Source of the DNA: Echinarachnius parma
Lineage: Eukaryota; Echinodermata; Echinoidea; Clypeasteroida; Echinarachniidae
Length of the DNA: 64,000 nt
NCBI GenBank assembly: GCA_037951105.1
Contig: JBAMJV010009764.1
Coordinates: forward strand, 78,644 to 142,643
Reading direction: 5' to 3'
A program made the position numbers and the translations under genes. Below are positions 11,401 to 23,400 of this stretch, one piece after another. The notes beneath the pieces are model-generated. The model was given only the letters and a program-made list of their open reading frames with translations, was not told the origin of the DNA and ran no database searches. The stretch's first letter is position 1, and each line of letters opens with the position of its first letter.

Positions 11401-14400
11401 TTCTGTGGTAAAAAGCAGACACTTTTTTGAGACACAACATAAAATCTTTGTGAAAAATCGTTGATCTTTTTTTATAAACAAGAAGATTTCATGTTCTTGG
11501 AGTAACATTTCTTAAAAGTATAATATCTTTGAATGTTTGCATTTAAAAGTATGTTATTCCAAGGTTACAAATGGCCAACCATAATTTTAAGTCTAGCTTA
11601 CAATTTAGGTTCATCTTAAAGGGATAGTTGAGTTCTGGTAAAGAGAGTACAGTTTTGGTCAAACTGAATTTTAGTAACCCAAACCTGCACCATTACATTA
11701 CAAACTAATAGTTATAACTCCACCATGCTTGAAAGGAATACCAAATTACAAACGACTAAGTAAAAAGCCTGTTATCATTCAAAAAGAGCCGTTCAAACTC
11801 AAGAGGGCGCTCTCTAAAAACTCATTGGTTTCAACCATTTAAAATAAAATATTGTGCATGTGATGGTTCGTAAAAATAGTGATTAGCTAGAGTGATAATC
11901 AACAACTATTAAAAAACTTCTTTTGAACATTTTTGAAAAGAGGAAGCATTTAAAAAAAAAATTTAACGGTTGGTTCAAAATTATCTGTGGGGCCCCACAT
12001 TTATTACAAATTGTTACGTTTATGGATATTTCAGCCGTTTCTGAACCGATTTTGATCAAATAAAGTTTATACTGTCATTAAAATATTATGCTCTTTCAAA
12101 TTTTACACTCAGTTTATCATTATCTCACAAAAAATTATTTTGGTAGCGCCCTCCATACCAAAACTCAACTATCCCTTTAAAATATTTGTGAAATAACCCC
12201 TGTGTGACTTTCATTTTTGTTGAAGTCTTATCTAATAATAATTGTTTGAGGAAAATTTTGGTCACTTATAGTTTTCAAGAGTTGCCCCGGATAAACAACC
12301 TTCAAACCATGGTAGATTCAATGATGAGTTCAGACTCAACATTCAGAACTCAAATCAGGTTTATATCAAATAGAACTTTAAATTACTTATAAAGTCAGCA
12401 CTATTAGAAAACACCAATTTTATATCAAAGTTTCAATTTGACCAACACAGTACACAAGGACTCTATCAAAGCAGAGAGGTGGGAGTCCTTCCCACCTCTC
12501 TGATCAAAGGGTCTATCAACCTTTAGAACTAGACCAAGGTCATTTGCACATAGGTACAGGGGGAAGGGGGGAGCATGTGGAGGAGGGCTGTGCCCCCCAA
12601 TAAGAAATATATTATCATGGACACGATTCAATGATGCACTCAAACCTCTGGTAAATTAACAGTCTCACAGAATTTGACATTTCGTAGAAATTCAGCATTT
12701 CAATAACGGGATTACATGGTTTTAAAGTGGCGACACAAGGACTCCATCACAGGGTGGGAAGGATATATTCCCTAAATAGTCCAATCAATTATAACGGAGC
12801 GTGAGCTACAACACAATGGAGGAATCAATACTTGGTAACCCTGTGCTATTCACTCCAGCGCAACATGAATATGCTCTATAGTCAACTAAGAGACCAATTA
12901 AAGAGTTTGATTGACAATATTAGGTTTCAAGTGGTTGATAATGTTGTGTACGAGGTTCTTACTGAACAAGACTCAATAATAACAGAGTGTACTCTCACAC
13001 ACTCGAAGAACTAGGAAATCTTGTTTCAGAATATAATATATTGTTCCTTGTTCAGACACAATCCTCTATAAATGTCCTTGAAAATGTAATTGAATGCCAA
13101 GAAAAAAAGGAACTGACAACTGTGATAAGGCACCCAAATAAAGGAGGTTTGTAGGAGGTTTGTACAAACCATGGTTTGACCAAGGTTTACATCTATGGAA
13201 TGCCATTTGCAAACTGATGGAGAAGGAATGTAAACTCCATACTTGTTAACAATGTTGATTTACAATTTACGGTATGCGAGCAGCATTCCATAGATGTAAA
13301 CCATCATCAAACTGTGGTTTGTACAAACCTCCTACAAACCTCCTTTGTGAATACGGGCCAATGAATGTATTATTATTATTACATGTACAAGGGATTCTGA
13401 AATACTACATACATGTATTTCAAGAAGACTAAGCAGTCCGCCCCCCCCCCCCCCCCCCCCACCCCACCACAGACATAAAATGAACACATATTTCAGTTCC
13501 TTGCATTATATAAATCATCTTTATTTATTCAAATCATTCAAATGTTACAAAGAAGTTGAAATTTGAAAAACTGAATCCTGTCCCATGCTTTTATTGTTAA
13601 TACATGAATATGATCCAGGTCCATGGCAGAAGTTGAAATTTGAAAAACTGAAACCTGTCCCATGATAAGGTAGAGAGAACCACTAGAGTTCCAAGTAAGT
13701 TTTGAGGATTTGGACAATGTTACTATTAAGTCCCTTTAAAAAATATAGATATTTTGGGGCATAATTAAATGCAGGTATATTGTGCATGTAGGTTAACGAA
13801 TGTCAACCAAGGTAACAAGCTCTCAGATCATAAATTGGTGTTTACAGGTCTACCAAGAAACCTCGAACAGAGTACTTCACTTACATGTAACCCCTTGACT
13901 ACGGTTACTGGGTGGGCCTGTATACATTTAGTCTATCAATTGAGATTCCAGAATCTCGAAGGGATTGAGTTAAAGCCCAATACCAGTTTTGGGAAAGTAG
14001 CCAAAAACATCTATATTGATCAATATTGTTGAATAAGTATTTAAATAGGGCTTGTGTGGTAAAATCCGAATCTAAGCATCGTTAAATACAGAAATATCGG
14101 AAGAAATCCAATACCCGCCCGTGAAATTTATAAATCCACCCGTTCGCGCCGCTAGCGCTGGGCTGGAGATATCGACAAGCTGGGGACAAGCCTGTATAGC
14201 GAACACCTCGTGTAACGCACGCGGTTATTTGCACGTAGCGTATGCACGATTCCGCATTGGCGATATCAATGGTACAGTAGATCAATTTATAATTTTGCAA
14301 ATATATCAATTAGTAGGCGGTTTCTTGGCCAAATTTGTATAATCCCATATTAGTAAAATTATATTCTTTCACATGGTTGGTAATAAGAGTGTACATTTCA

Positions 14401-17400
14401 TTTTTAGGGGGTGGGGCATTTCCCACTACTGTCATTCACCTTTAATATCATGGGGTGTTCTTAATTAATACCATATTTGGAAGAGAGACATGTGACACGT
14501 TCGTAAAAAACAAGACTCTTTTCCGTATTCTAAAATAGTACAATCCATGATAGGTGGTATCTTATTTCTGCAGCAACATCAAAACCATCCCTTATAAAAA
14601 TAGCTTAGAGGCCCTACTGGCCCAGGGCCACTAGCTTTGGGACACCAACAAATAATTGATGCCAAATTTGACTTGCGTGATTGGGCAACCATAACAAACT
14701 ACCGTATTTGCCGGTGCATAAACCACACCCCCAACTTTGTGTTGTCATTAAACATTTTCTAGATGATAACAAATGTGCTGGGAATCATTGCAACATAATC
14801 AAACTATATACAATTTCCATGCTTTCCCACTATCTTTTGTAAACTTTTAGTAGACAAAACAACACATGTCATATACTTGAAACACAATTCAAAACAGAAA
14901 AGCCTAGAAGCTCAAGCTTTATAATCCACATAAACTGAAATTATAACCATATGTGGTATTTTCATGTATGTTTCTTTATCTCTGTGTATTAACCGCTCTC
15001 CCCTTTTAAAAAAGTTCTTCTGTATGGAAAAACGTGCGGTTAATACACCAGCAAATACGGTAGATAATGTTTTCTTCTTCAGGGGCCATCAGAATTCGGG
15101 TCAATACGATTAAAGTTATCTTGATTTTACTTGCCCAGATGGGCAACGAGGAAGAGAAGATAATTTCTAGCAAAAAAAAAATATGTTCTTTCAAAGCAAG
15201 ACATTTTCTTAACCCATGGGCAATTCCAAGGTAACAGCGTGACGGTCGGAGGGTGTTTCTCACGATGAAAGTCTAAATAACTCACAAAATAAAAATGTCC
15301 AGAACCAAATTTTGATATGCATCTGTTACCACTATCCTACCAATTATTTACAATAGGAAAGAAAATCAAAATTCCCACTAAATTATGAATTATGAATATC
15401 AATATCTGCGGTAACAGCGTGACGGCAAAAAGACATGGGTTTCTTACATGGTAAGAAACTAAGCAAACTCTGTGAACTACAGGAACATTTTGCAATTTTG
15501 TCACATTGATTCTTTGTACTAGACATCAAGCTAGAACATCCAAATAAAAATGTAGAAAAAATCCAATGTTCATAGTAAATATGATATCATAAACGTATCT
15601 CTGCACGGTAACAGCGTGACCTCTGAATTGTACATGTTATATATATGGGAGATATTGATGAGATGAATAAGATTATATAATTTTTATGTAGTCATCCAGA
15701 ATCTATACAGAACTAGATGAATGGGTAATATAACCCAGATGCTCTGAAATGATGGTTCGCATGACACAAATTTGCAGCCTAGCGCCCTCTATTGATCAAA
15801 AATGTTTTTTGACAAAACTGAAATTCTTATCTTTTTCAGAATTTAGTTTGAGGAACCATCAAATATCAAACCCAAAATACAAACTTAATTGCAACAATGA
15901 AATATTAGACCTTTGACATCTGACCTTTGACCTTATTTCTCAAATTAGCATACAAATGTTTAATTTTATGTCGGCACAGTGCATATCTACAAATGATTTG
16001 TTTCATGTAACATGATTTCAATTAAGGCTGAGTCATGTCGGTAATTGTCGGAACCGGGTCCCGATAAACTTTTACCGGTCGGGAACCGGTATCCCGATAA
16101 ATTTTTACCGTCGAAACTCGGACCGGTAAAATCACGCAATCGTGCACGCATCGGCAAAATGCACTGTTTGGGGCTTATATTGCTCTTTTTATATGCAAAT
16201 AACATAATAAATACTGAGGCTTTAATGGATTTACATATCAATCTTTACGGGAAAATAGTTACAGTATCCAGAATTAACTCAGTTTCGCATGAAAAGTATT
16301 TTTTTTTTCGAAGTAAATTCATCGTTTGTTCACCATTGCCCATCGCAACACGGTTCACAGAAACTTAGCCCGCTAGTCTGGGGGAAACATCACATGTACG
16401 ATCGCTTGTGACTGTGAGCCACTGCATGCCCTTAAAAAGTGGCTATAAATTAGCCTTTTCGCAATCAACACCATTTTGATATTCTACTTACATGATTTCG
16501 AATGGCGTTTGACAGCCGAACAGAAAAAAAAGAGCCCCGAAACAATGAAAACAACTACTCAAAACATCGATAAAAAACGACTACATCGCTCCAATTCGCT
16601 CGTATACCCTGTGTGCAAGTTACGGGGTCTCTTTTCTTGCGCAAGATCCATCCGCCGGGGACTTTTCCTGGCCAATTCCTGGCGGATGGATCTTGCCGAT
16701 AGAGGGCGGACTGGAACATAGTCCCGTAACTTGCACACAGGGTATACGAGCGAATGGGAGCGATGTAGTCGTTTTTTTATCGATGTTTTGAGTAGTTGTT
16801 TTCATTGTTTTGGGGCTCATTTTTGTTTCTGTTCGGCTGTCAAACGCCATGAAATCATGTAAGTAGAATATCAAAACATTTTTAAATGGTGCAAATGACC
16901 AAAAAACGTATTTTGAGCCACTTTTTGAATGCACTGGCTCATCAGCTGGATCATACAAAGATCCATCAGACAACTCCCCTGGAGTATCGGACTAACATTG
17001 TGTGCACATCCGCCGACAATATCGTTCAAATGACTAGCAATTTTGCGCTTCCTGTTCAATTTCTGACTGTCAAACGAAGTAATGAACCAAGAATTTCTCG
17101 AAAATAACCACTCTTTAAAGTAAATGATATCAATTGCCCCGTTTTTATTTGAATTCCGCTACATTATTGTGATAATCTTAATTTATTTTTTAACATTTTA
17201 TTTTTTTAATTTTTTTTTCGGGGCACTGTTTCCCGATATACCGAACCGGGTCCCGATTGAAACGGTCGGTAACCGGTGTGATCGACCGAACCGACTCAGC
17301 CTTAATTTCAATGTTAGTAAGTTTTGTTGTTTGAATTGGTAATTATCCGAGTGACCTTTGACCTGTGCTCCAAACATTTTCATAGAATTTTCTTTTATCT

Positions 17401-20400
17401 ACAGTACTCTTTCTAACATTAATTCTGGCATTTTTTTGTGAGATAAAAAATAAACTACAATAATTTGACCTGTTGACCTTTGACCCCATGACCAAATTCT
17501 ATAATCAGGTCATCTACTTCACTGAACGCATACCAGTATTAATTATCATGTCATCCTTCAAGGATTATTGAAATATCTTGAGAATAATATATTTTTTGCA
17601 TATTAATTAGCTGTGACCTTTGACCTTTGACCTCATGGCCCCAAAATGTATCAGATAATCCATACCTCTGAATACATGTCTTGTACAAAGTTTGAACAGA
17701 ATCCATCCAACGATTCTTGAGATATTGCAAAAAAAAAGTAGGTTGCGTCACGCTGTTACCCAAAAAGTAACAGCGTGACCAAATTGATATTGCTTAGATT
17801 AATTAGTGGTAAAAGATAATGCTGCTATTTAGCATCCATAATATAGCCCTATGGGTGAATGAAGAAGAAACAAAAAATTATTTAATTCCCATTCATATTT
17901 TTCCAGAAATATTAAAAATACCTGTTTTTAGGGTAACAGCGTGACATATAGATGACTATAAATGAAACAGTCACTGAAGCAGAACAAAGAGCGAAAATGC
18001 CGAAATAGATATTTATCTGTTAAATTGAAGTAATGTTCTTACCAACACTGAAAGAAAATTTTATGAAAATCTAGTATATTTTGTGAAAATAATTGAAAAT
18101 TAATTTATGCTAATTAATTCCTATGAAATAATAGTTTACGCCAAAAATTTTTTGGAATAAAATGCATTTCTGAATAGTTTAATCTTTAAGCTTTAATTTG
18201 ATACCAAATATGTTATGATTCGACGAATTTGAAAAATGGGTGCTTATGTCAATGTTTGCTTGGAATTGCCCCCATGTCTTCTGTCCTTGACAATAATGTA
18301 TTTATAGTGGCGTAGCATGGTCCGACTGATTGGGGGGGGGGGGCACACCTAGGCTTATGTATTTCTTTTTTTCCCTTCCAAAAATGACCCCTTATGTTTC
18401 CCTACCTTACATAGCGCTCATTCAAGTGCATTTCTTTGTTTTTGTTATTTAAGTAAACCTCATTCATAGCTCTCGTTTGGCAGTTACCAACGTTCAAATC
18501 TAACCCATTTGTTCAACACTAAACTTCGTCTTTAATTTGTTGTAATTTAGTGAGTCACATGTTTGTAAAGTTGTCACGTAGTATATTTGTAGTTTGTGTA
18601 TATCCTTGAAGGGATATATAGAAAAGAAAGTAACTTTCTGATGGAATAACATGGGAGACAGAAAGTGATCAATATACAGGTATATTGCAGGATAATGAAC
18701 TTCAACAAACGAGGTAACACTTGTAAGCGGATCATAAAATAATGTTTACAGATCAAAGAACCTTGAAGTATCACAGAAAGTTCTCGCTACCATATTTGGA
18801 TGTGAGTCATGAATATGTTGGTATCCTTTGCCATATTTTGGAAAAGAGGTCAATTATAAAGATATTTTCTACTGGTAGTCTGTATATTTATTTGCTTGGA
18901 CTCTTAAGTCATATAACATGTTTTGTTTGCCAGTGAATATTAAAGGGTACCACCACCCAAAAATAATATTCTTATTATAGAAAGGTACCATCTTTAGTAT
19001 TCCATTCCTTCAACAAGTTCACAAAAATATGTTTTCAGAAAAAAGAAAAAAATTGGAAAACGCATCACCATTCTCAACCATGCGTATATGCGGTCTGAAT
19101 TGCGTAGACTATATGCGTGCAGAGCCAGAGCGCACTGTGCAGAGCGAATGAATCATCCGGGAATCTATTGACGTACGCGTGAAAGCATTGGCGCACTCGC
19201 AAATGCTTGGCCCGTATGGAACCAGGAAATAGCAGTGGTTCCGTAAGTGGTGGAAATTAATTGCTTTGTTTATGAATTACACAACCCTTTGCAAAATGTT
19301 GGGTATCTATTTGATATCACAAAACGGTACCAAAACATATAATAATGTGTTGTCCTTTGCCTGGTGGTCCCCTTTAAACATGGGGGTTTTGGGCAATTTA
19401 AAAGGTAGCCCCTAAAATGCTAAAAGAGCCCCCTCCCCCCAAAAAAACAACAACAACAAACAAACAAACAAACACTTTATTATACATTTGCTAATTTAAT
19501 GTAATAAAGTTTAAATTTTCCCCCTGTTGTATTTCATAAATAAATAAGAGAGAACTATATAAATTTATATATATTTTTTTATAAGTACTGGTAACCAAGA
19601 TCTTCAGCATACCTAACCCTCTTATTTACAAATAGCCACATGATTTTGAGATCATAAAATCCTCTTTTCTATCGATAGCGTTATACAGAATTTTAAGATT
19701 AATATGGTACCATGTAGTGATTGATAGTCTTTCACTTTTTACAGAAAATATTAAGATAATACATTATAAATGAAAGACCTCATGTAGTGATTTTTTGTCT
19801 CTAGCCTGGACTATTGCCGATGTACAAGCAAACCTGCTCTAGTGAGCACCTGTCTTGAAAGACCACCTATTTACATGTATATACCCAGACCACTCTAGTC
19901 TTGTGACAAGACTCTTGTCCTCCCTTGGAACTTGGAAGTGGTTTGCTTACGAGTGAACTGTAAATGAATCTGTCTATAACAGTACGTATATAAAGCTCCC
20001 TTTTTAGTCGCCCTTGGGTGGTTCGTCTTTATGAACTGGTTTGACAGTAATTTAAAGCAATGAACAGAATAAATAGGGCTGGACACTAGCACTTGACCTA
20101 TGGCTCGCAGCCAGTAAGAATTCATGTCGGGCAAGTAAAACTGCAACTGAACCTGTCTACAGTACTATATAAAGCTCCCTCTTTTTTAGTCTCCCGTGGG
20201 TGGTCATTATGAACTGGTTTGACAGTAATTTAAAGCAATGAACAGAATAAGTAGGGCTGGACACTAGCACTTGCCCTATGGCCCGTAGCCAGTAAGAATT
20301 CATGTCGGGCAAGTAAAACTGCAAATGAATCTGTCTATAACAGTACTATAAAGCTCCCTTTTTAGTCGCCCTTGGGTGGTCGGTCTTTATGAACAGGTTT

Positions 20401-23400
20401 GACAGTAATTTAAAGCAATTAACAGAATAGGTATGGCTTGACGCTAGCACTTGCCCTATGTCTCGCAGCCAGTAAGAATTTATGTCGGGCAAGTAAAATT
20501 TGATAAAAGTCAGATTTTAGTTCCCCTATCGGGCAACTTGATATTTTTGACCATTACAGAATTTGAAAACCATGTCAAGCGGACCCCATTTATAAATTGC
20601 ATTTTTGACCAATAAAGGGAGTAAGATTTTGAAGAGCATACAGTTTGAAAAATGAAATTGAAATGTTTTGGAAGAGTCCGGATTCAAATGATGTTGTGCA
20701 CAGCAGACTCAACAACAGCGTTCATGTGACCCACTTGTGTTGAGTCAGCCACGGTGTCATTTGTATCCTGTTTTAAAACATGGTAGCCTCCAATGGGCAG
20801 TAAAAGCAGAGATCTGTGGTCTAAAAACATCAATTATTTTCATAATAAGTGATCCTCAAGAGGAAATATACAATTAGAAGGGACAGGATACATGTGCTCT
20901 CATCAGTACCGGTAGGCAAACAACCCAGCGTTTAGCTCTCCTTTTAAAGGGGTATTCCGGGCCTGATAAAACCATTCGTTATTTGAATAAGCAGAATAAG
21001 AGGCATAATTGGTGAAAATTTGATCAAAATCGGACAAGAAACACGGGAGTTATACCTATTTGAACATCATGTAGTAATGAGCGATCGTTTCAAAATTGCC
21101 GCCATATGCAACATCATTGACGAGCAACTCGCCATGGCTTTAGTACATGAAAATACACTTATTTCTCATTTTCGTTGCTAAAAATTAATTTTTCACTGCT
21201 TGTTTTCACGAATTCATAGAAGAATATCGATGGGCCAACCTCTTTGGAATTTGTAAGCTCATACATTTGCTTTGTTATTAAGAAAAATTTTTTTTTTTTT
21301 AATTTCCATGTAGAAGTCAAAATGGCTGCAGCTCGCAAGTGACGTCACGATCGATAGCAATTGCGAACGATACTAAAAATCGGAGCAAAGTTCATCCTGT
21401 CATAACTTTTTTATTGCTCTACCGTTTTGGCTCGGATTTTCGATCATGATTCTTCATATTCACTTCATTTTATAGCAAACATCACATTTCTGGGGTGGAA
21501 TTCCCCTTTAAAGGGACTTGGTAACATTGTCCAAATCCTCGAAATCCAATTGGAATTCTAGCGGTTCCCTCATACCTTGTTGTATTCGTATCAACAAGAA
21601 AAGCATGTGACAGGTTTCGGTTTTTCCCTTTCGTTAAAAAGATTTTTACGATTGAAGTGTTCAGATGTCAAATTATCCACTGGACCGCGAAAACCGTGTA
21701 TAAAGTGAGTGCAATGAGTTAGTGAATATCACTTTGCATTTTTGCTCATTACTCGGCCATATAACGTCCATTTAACTTGAAATTTTCACACAACACCCAG
21801 TGGACATATCAGATAACAAAGATATACGTTGTATCAACCACTCATCACTTTTTGAACATGTCAACAAAGTTACTAGATCCCTTTAAAGGATCTAGTATCA
21901 CTTTGCATTTTTCGCTATATTTTCATGACATTCATATACCATGTAATTTTCATACAACACTCAGTGGACAAATCAGATCACACAAATACACATTTTATCA
22001 ACCCTTTTTCACTTTTTGCGCATGTCAACAAAGTTACTAGATCCCTTTAAAGACAGTGAGAGTAGAATATACTGGTACTAACTCATATCAGGAACTGAAA
22101 ATGAGTAACACCTCAATGACATGGTAGGTGATTCACTCTTGAGGGATAATTTTGAAATTTGAGCTTTGAAAGGTTGATGTTGCAAAAGGTTGACGTCACG
22201 AACGACAAACAAGGAAATAAAAACATGAATAATTTGTCACTGCATAGTGCCCAATGCGACTGATAATCAACTATATATGTTCCGCAAGGGATAATCATCT
22301 TTAATAAGTGAATAATATGATTTAAAATCATTTCTAAATGTTTAATACAACAACATCATTACTACTAGTCATAGGACACACACACACACAGACAGACATA
22401 CACACACACACACACATACATACATACAAACTTGTGAAGTGCAATTTCTACCTCCTTGGGAGCATTTCTTTCCAGCACACACACAATAGTATACAGTTGT
22501 TTGTAATACATGTTCCTATCCTACTGGTTCCCCATCTATGCACCAAGCAATAGAGTAGACAGGGCTCGACACTAGCACTTGCCCTATTGCCTGGGGCAAG
22601 TGAAAATTGATGTCGGGCAAGTACAAATTCATTAATGGATCGGGCAACTAGCCTTGTTGTTCCAACTATGACAGAACAATGTTATTTCTTTCATTTAAAT
22701 TTCATCTTGAGACAGGAGAGATATTTGCCAAGCAGATCGAGCTTCCTATCACGAGTAATTTTTTCACCGTGTTTTATCGGGCAAGTCAATTTTAAAACGC
22801 ATGATTTTACTTGCACGAACGAGCAAGTTGAAACAGAAATTAGTGTGGAGGCTTGGAGTAGAGATTTATTATGTTGGTCTGATACTTGAAGATTATCTAT
22901 TTTGGTTTTGATCTTATCATGTTTAGAGCTTGTGATGTAAAAAGAAATGTTAAAGGTGCACCTGTAAAGTGTCTAACTCCACAAAAATGCATTTGAGCTT
23001 TCACATTTCTCTTCTAACAGTGTTGTTTGGCTTATGGTAAGAGAAGAATAAAATAGGGTTAGATTTTTTCAAATGCCCCTTTAGTACGACGATATCTATC
23101 ATTCAGCTCAAGAGCATTTATAAACGGTCATTAATGTCATAAACGTCATAGTGTAATTTGTTGTAATAGCTGACGCAAATTTTCACTTTTTTAACCAGGA
23201 AAGCCGTGTTCTTTTTCAATGAAACTTTCACACATCATTCGGACATATCTTACAATGATTTTGGTACAGGATTGAAGTCTCAAATGTAATTTTGGGCAAT
23301 ATCTGACACTTAACAGGTGCACCTTTAAATGAAAAGTAACTTACCAAAAGCTTTCAGATCTCCCACTGTCATCAAGAGAATCCTGCCGACTGATTCCATG

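Larger units (their letters stand above)
15230..17945. repeat. Six copies of the motif GGTAACAGCGTGAC
   Basis: The motif occurs at 15230, 15410, 15607, 17747 (reverse), 17767 (13 of 14 bases) and 17932. The reverse and forward copies at 17747-17779 form a hairpin with a 13-bp stem and 6-nt loop. Sequence between copies is not visibly repeated. An hAT element (16023-17304) has split the block. Confidence 0.85.

Noticed and set aside
16467-16973. Possible transposase fragments in the Ac-like element (frames of 81 and 117 codons)
   Set aside because: They mirror each other across the palindrome and show no BED, RNase-H or hAT dimerisation motif.
22376-22432. Possible CRISPR-like or regularly spaced array
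   Set aside because: Simple CA/TACA microsatellite; none of the repeat arrays in the window have unique spacers of constant length, and the genome is animal.
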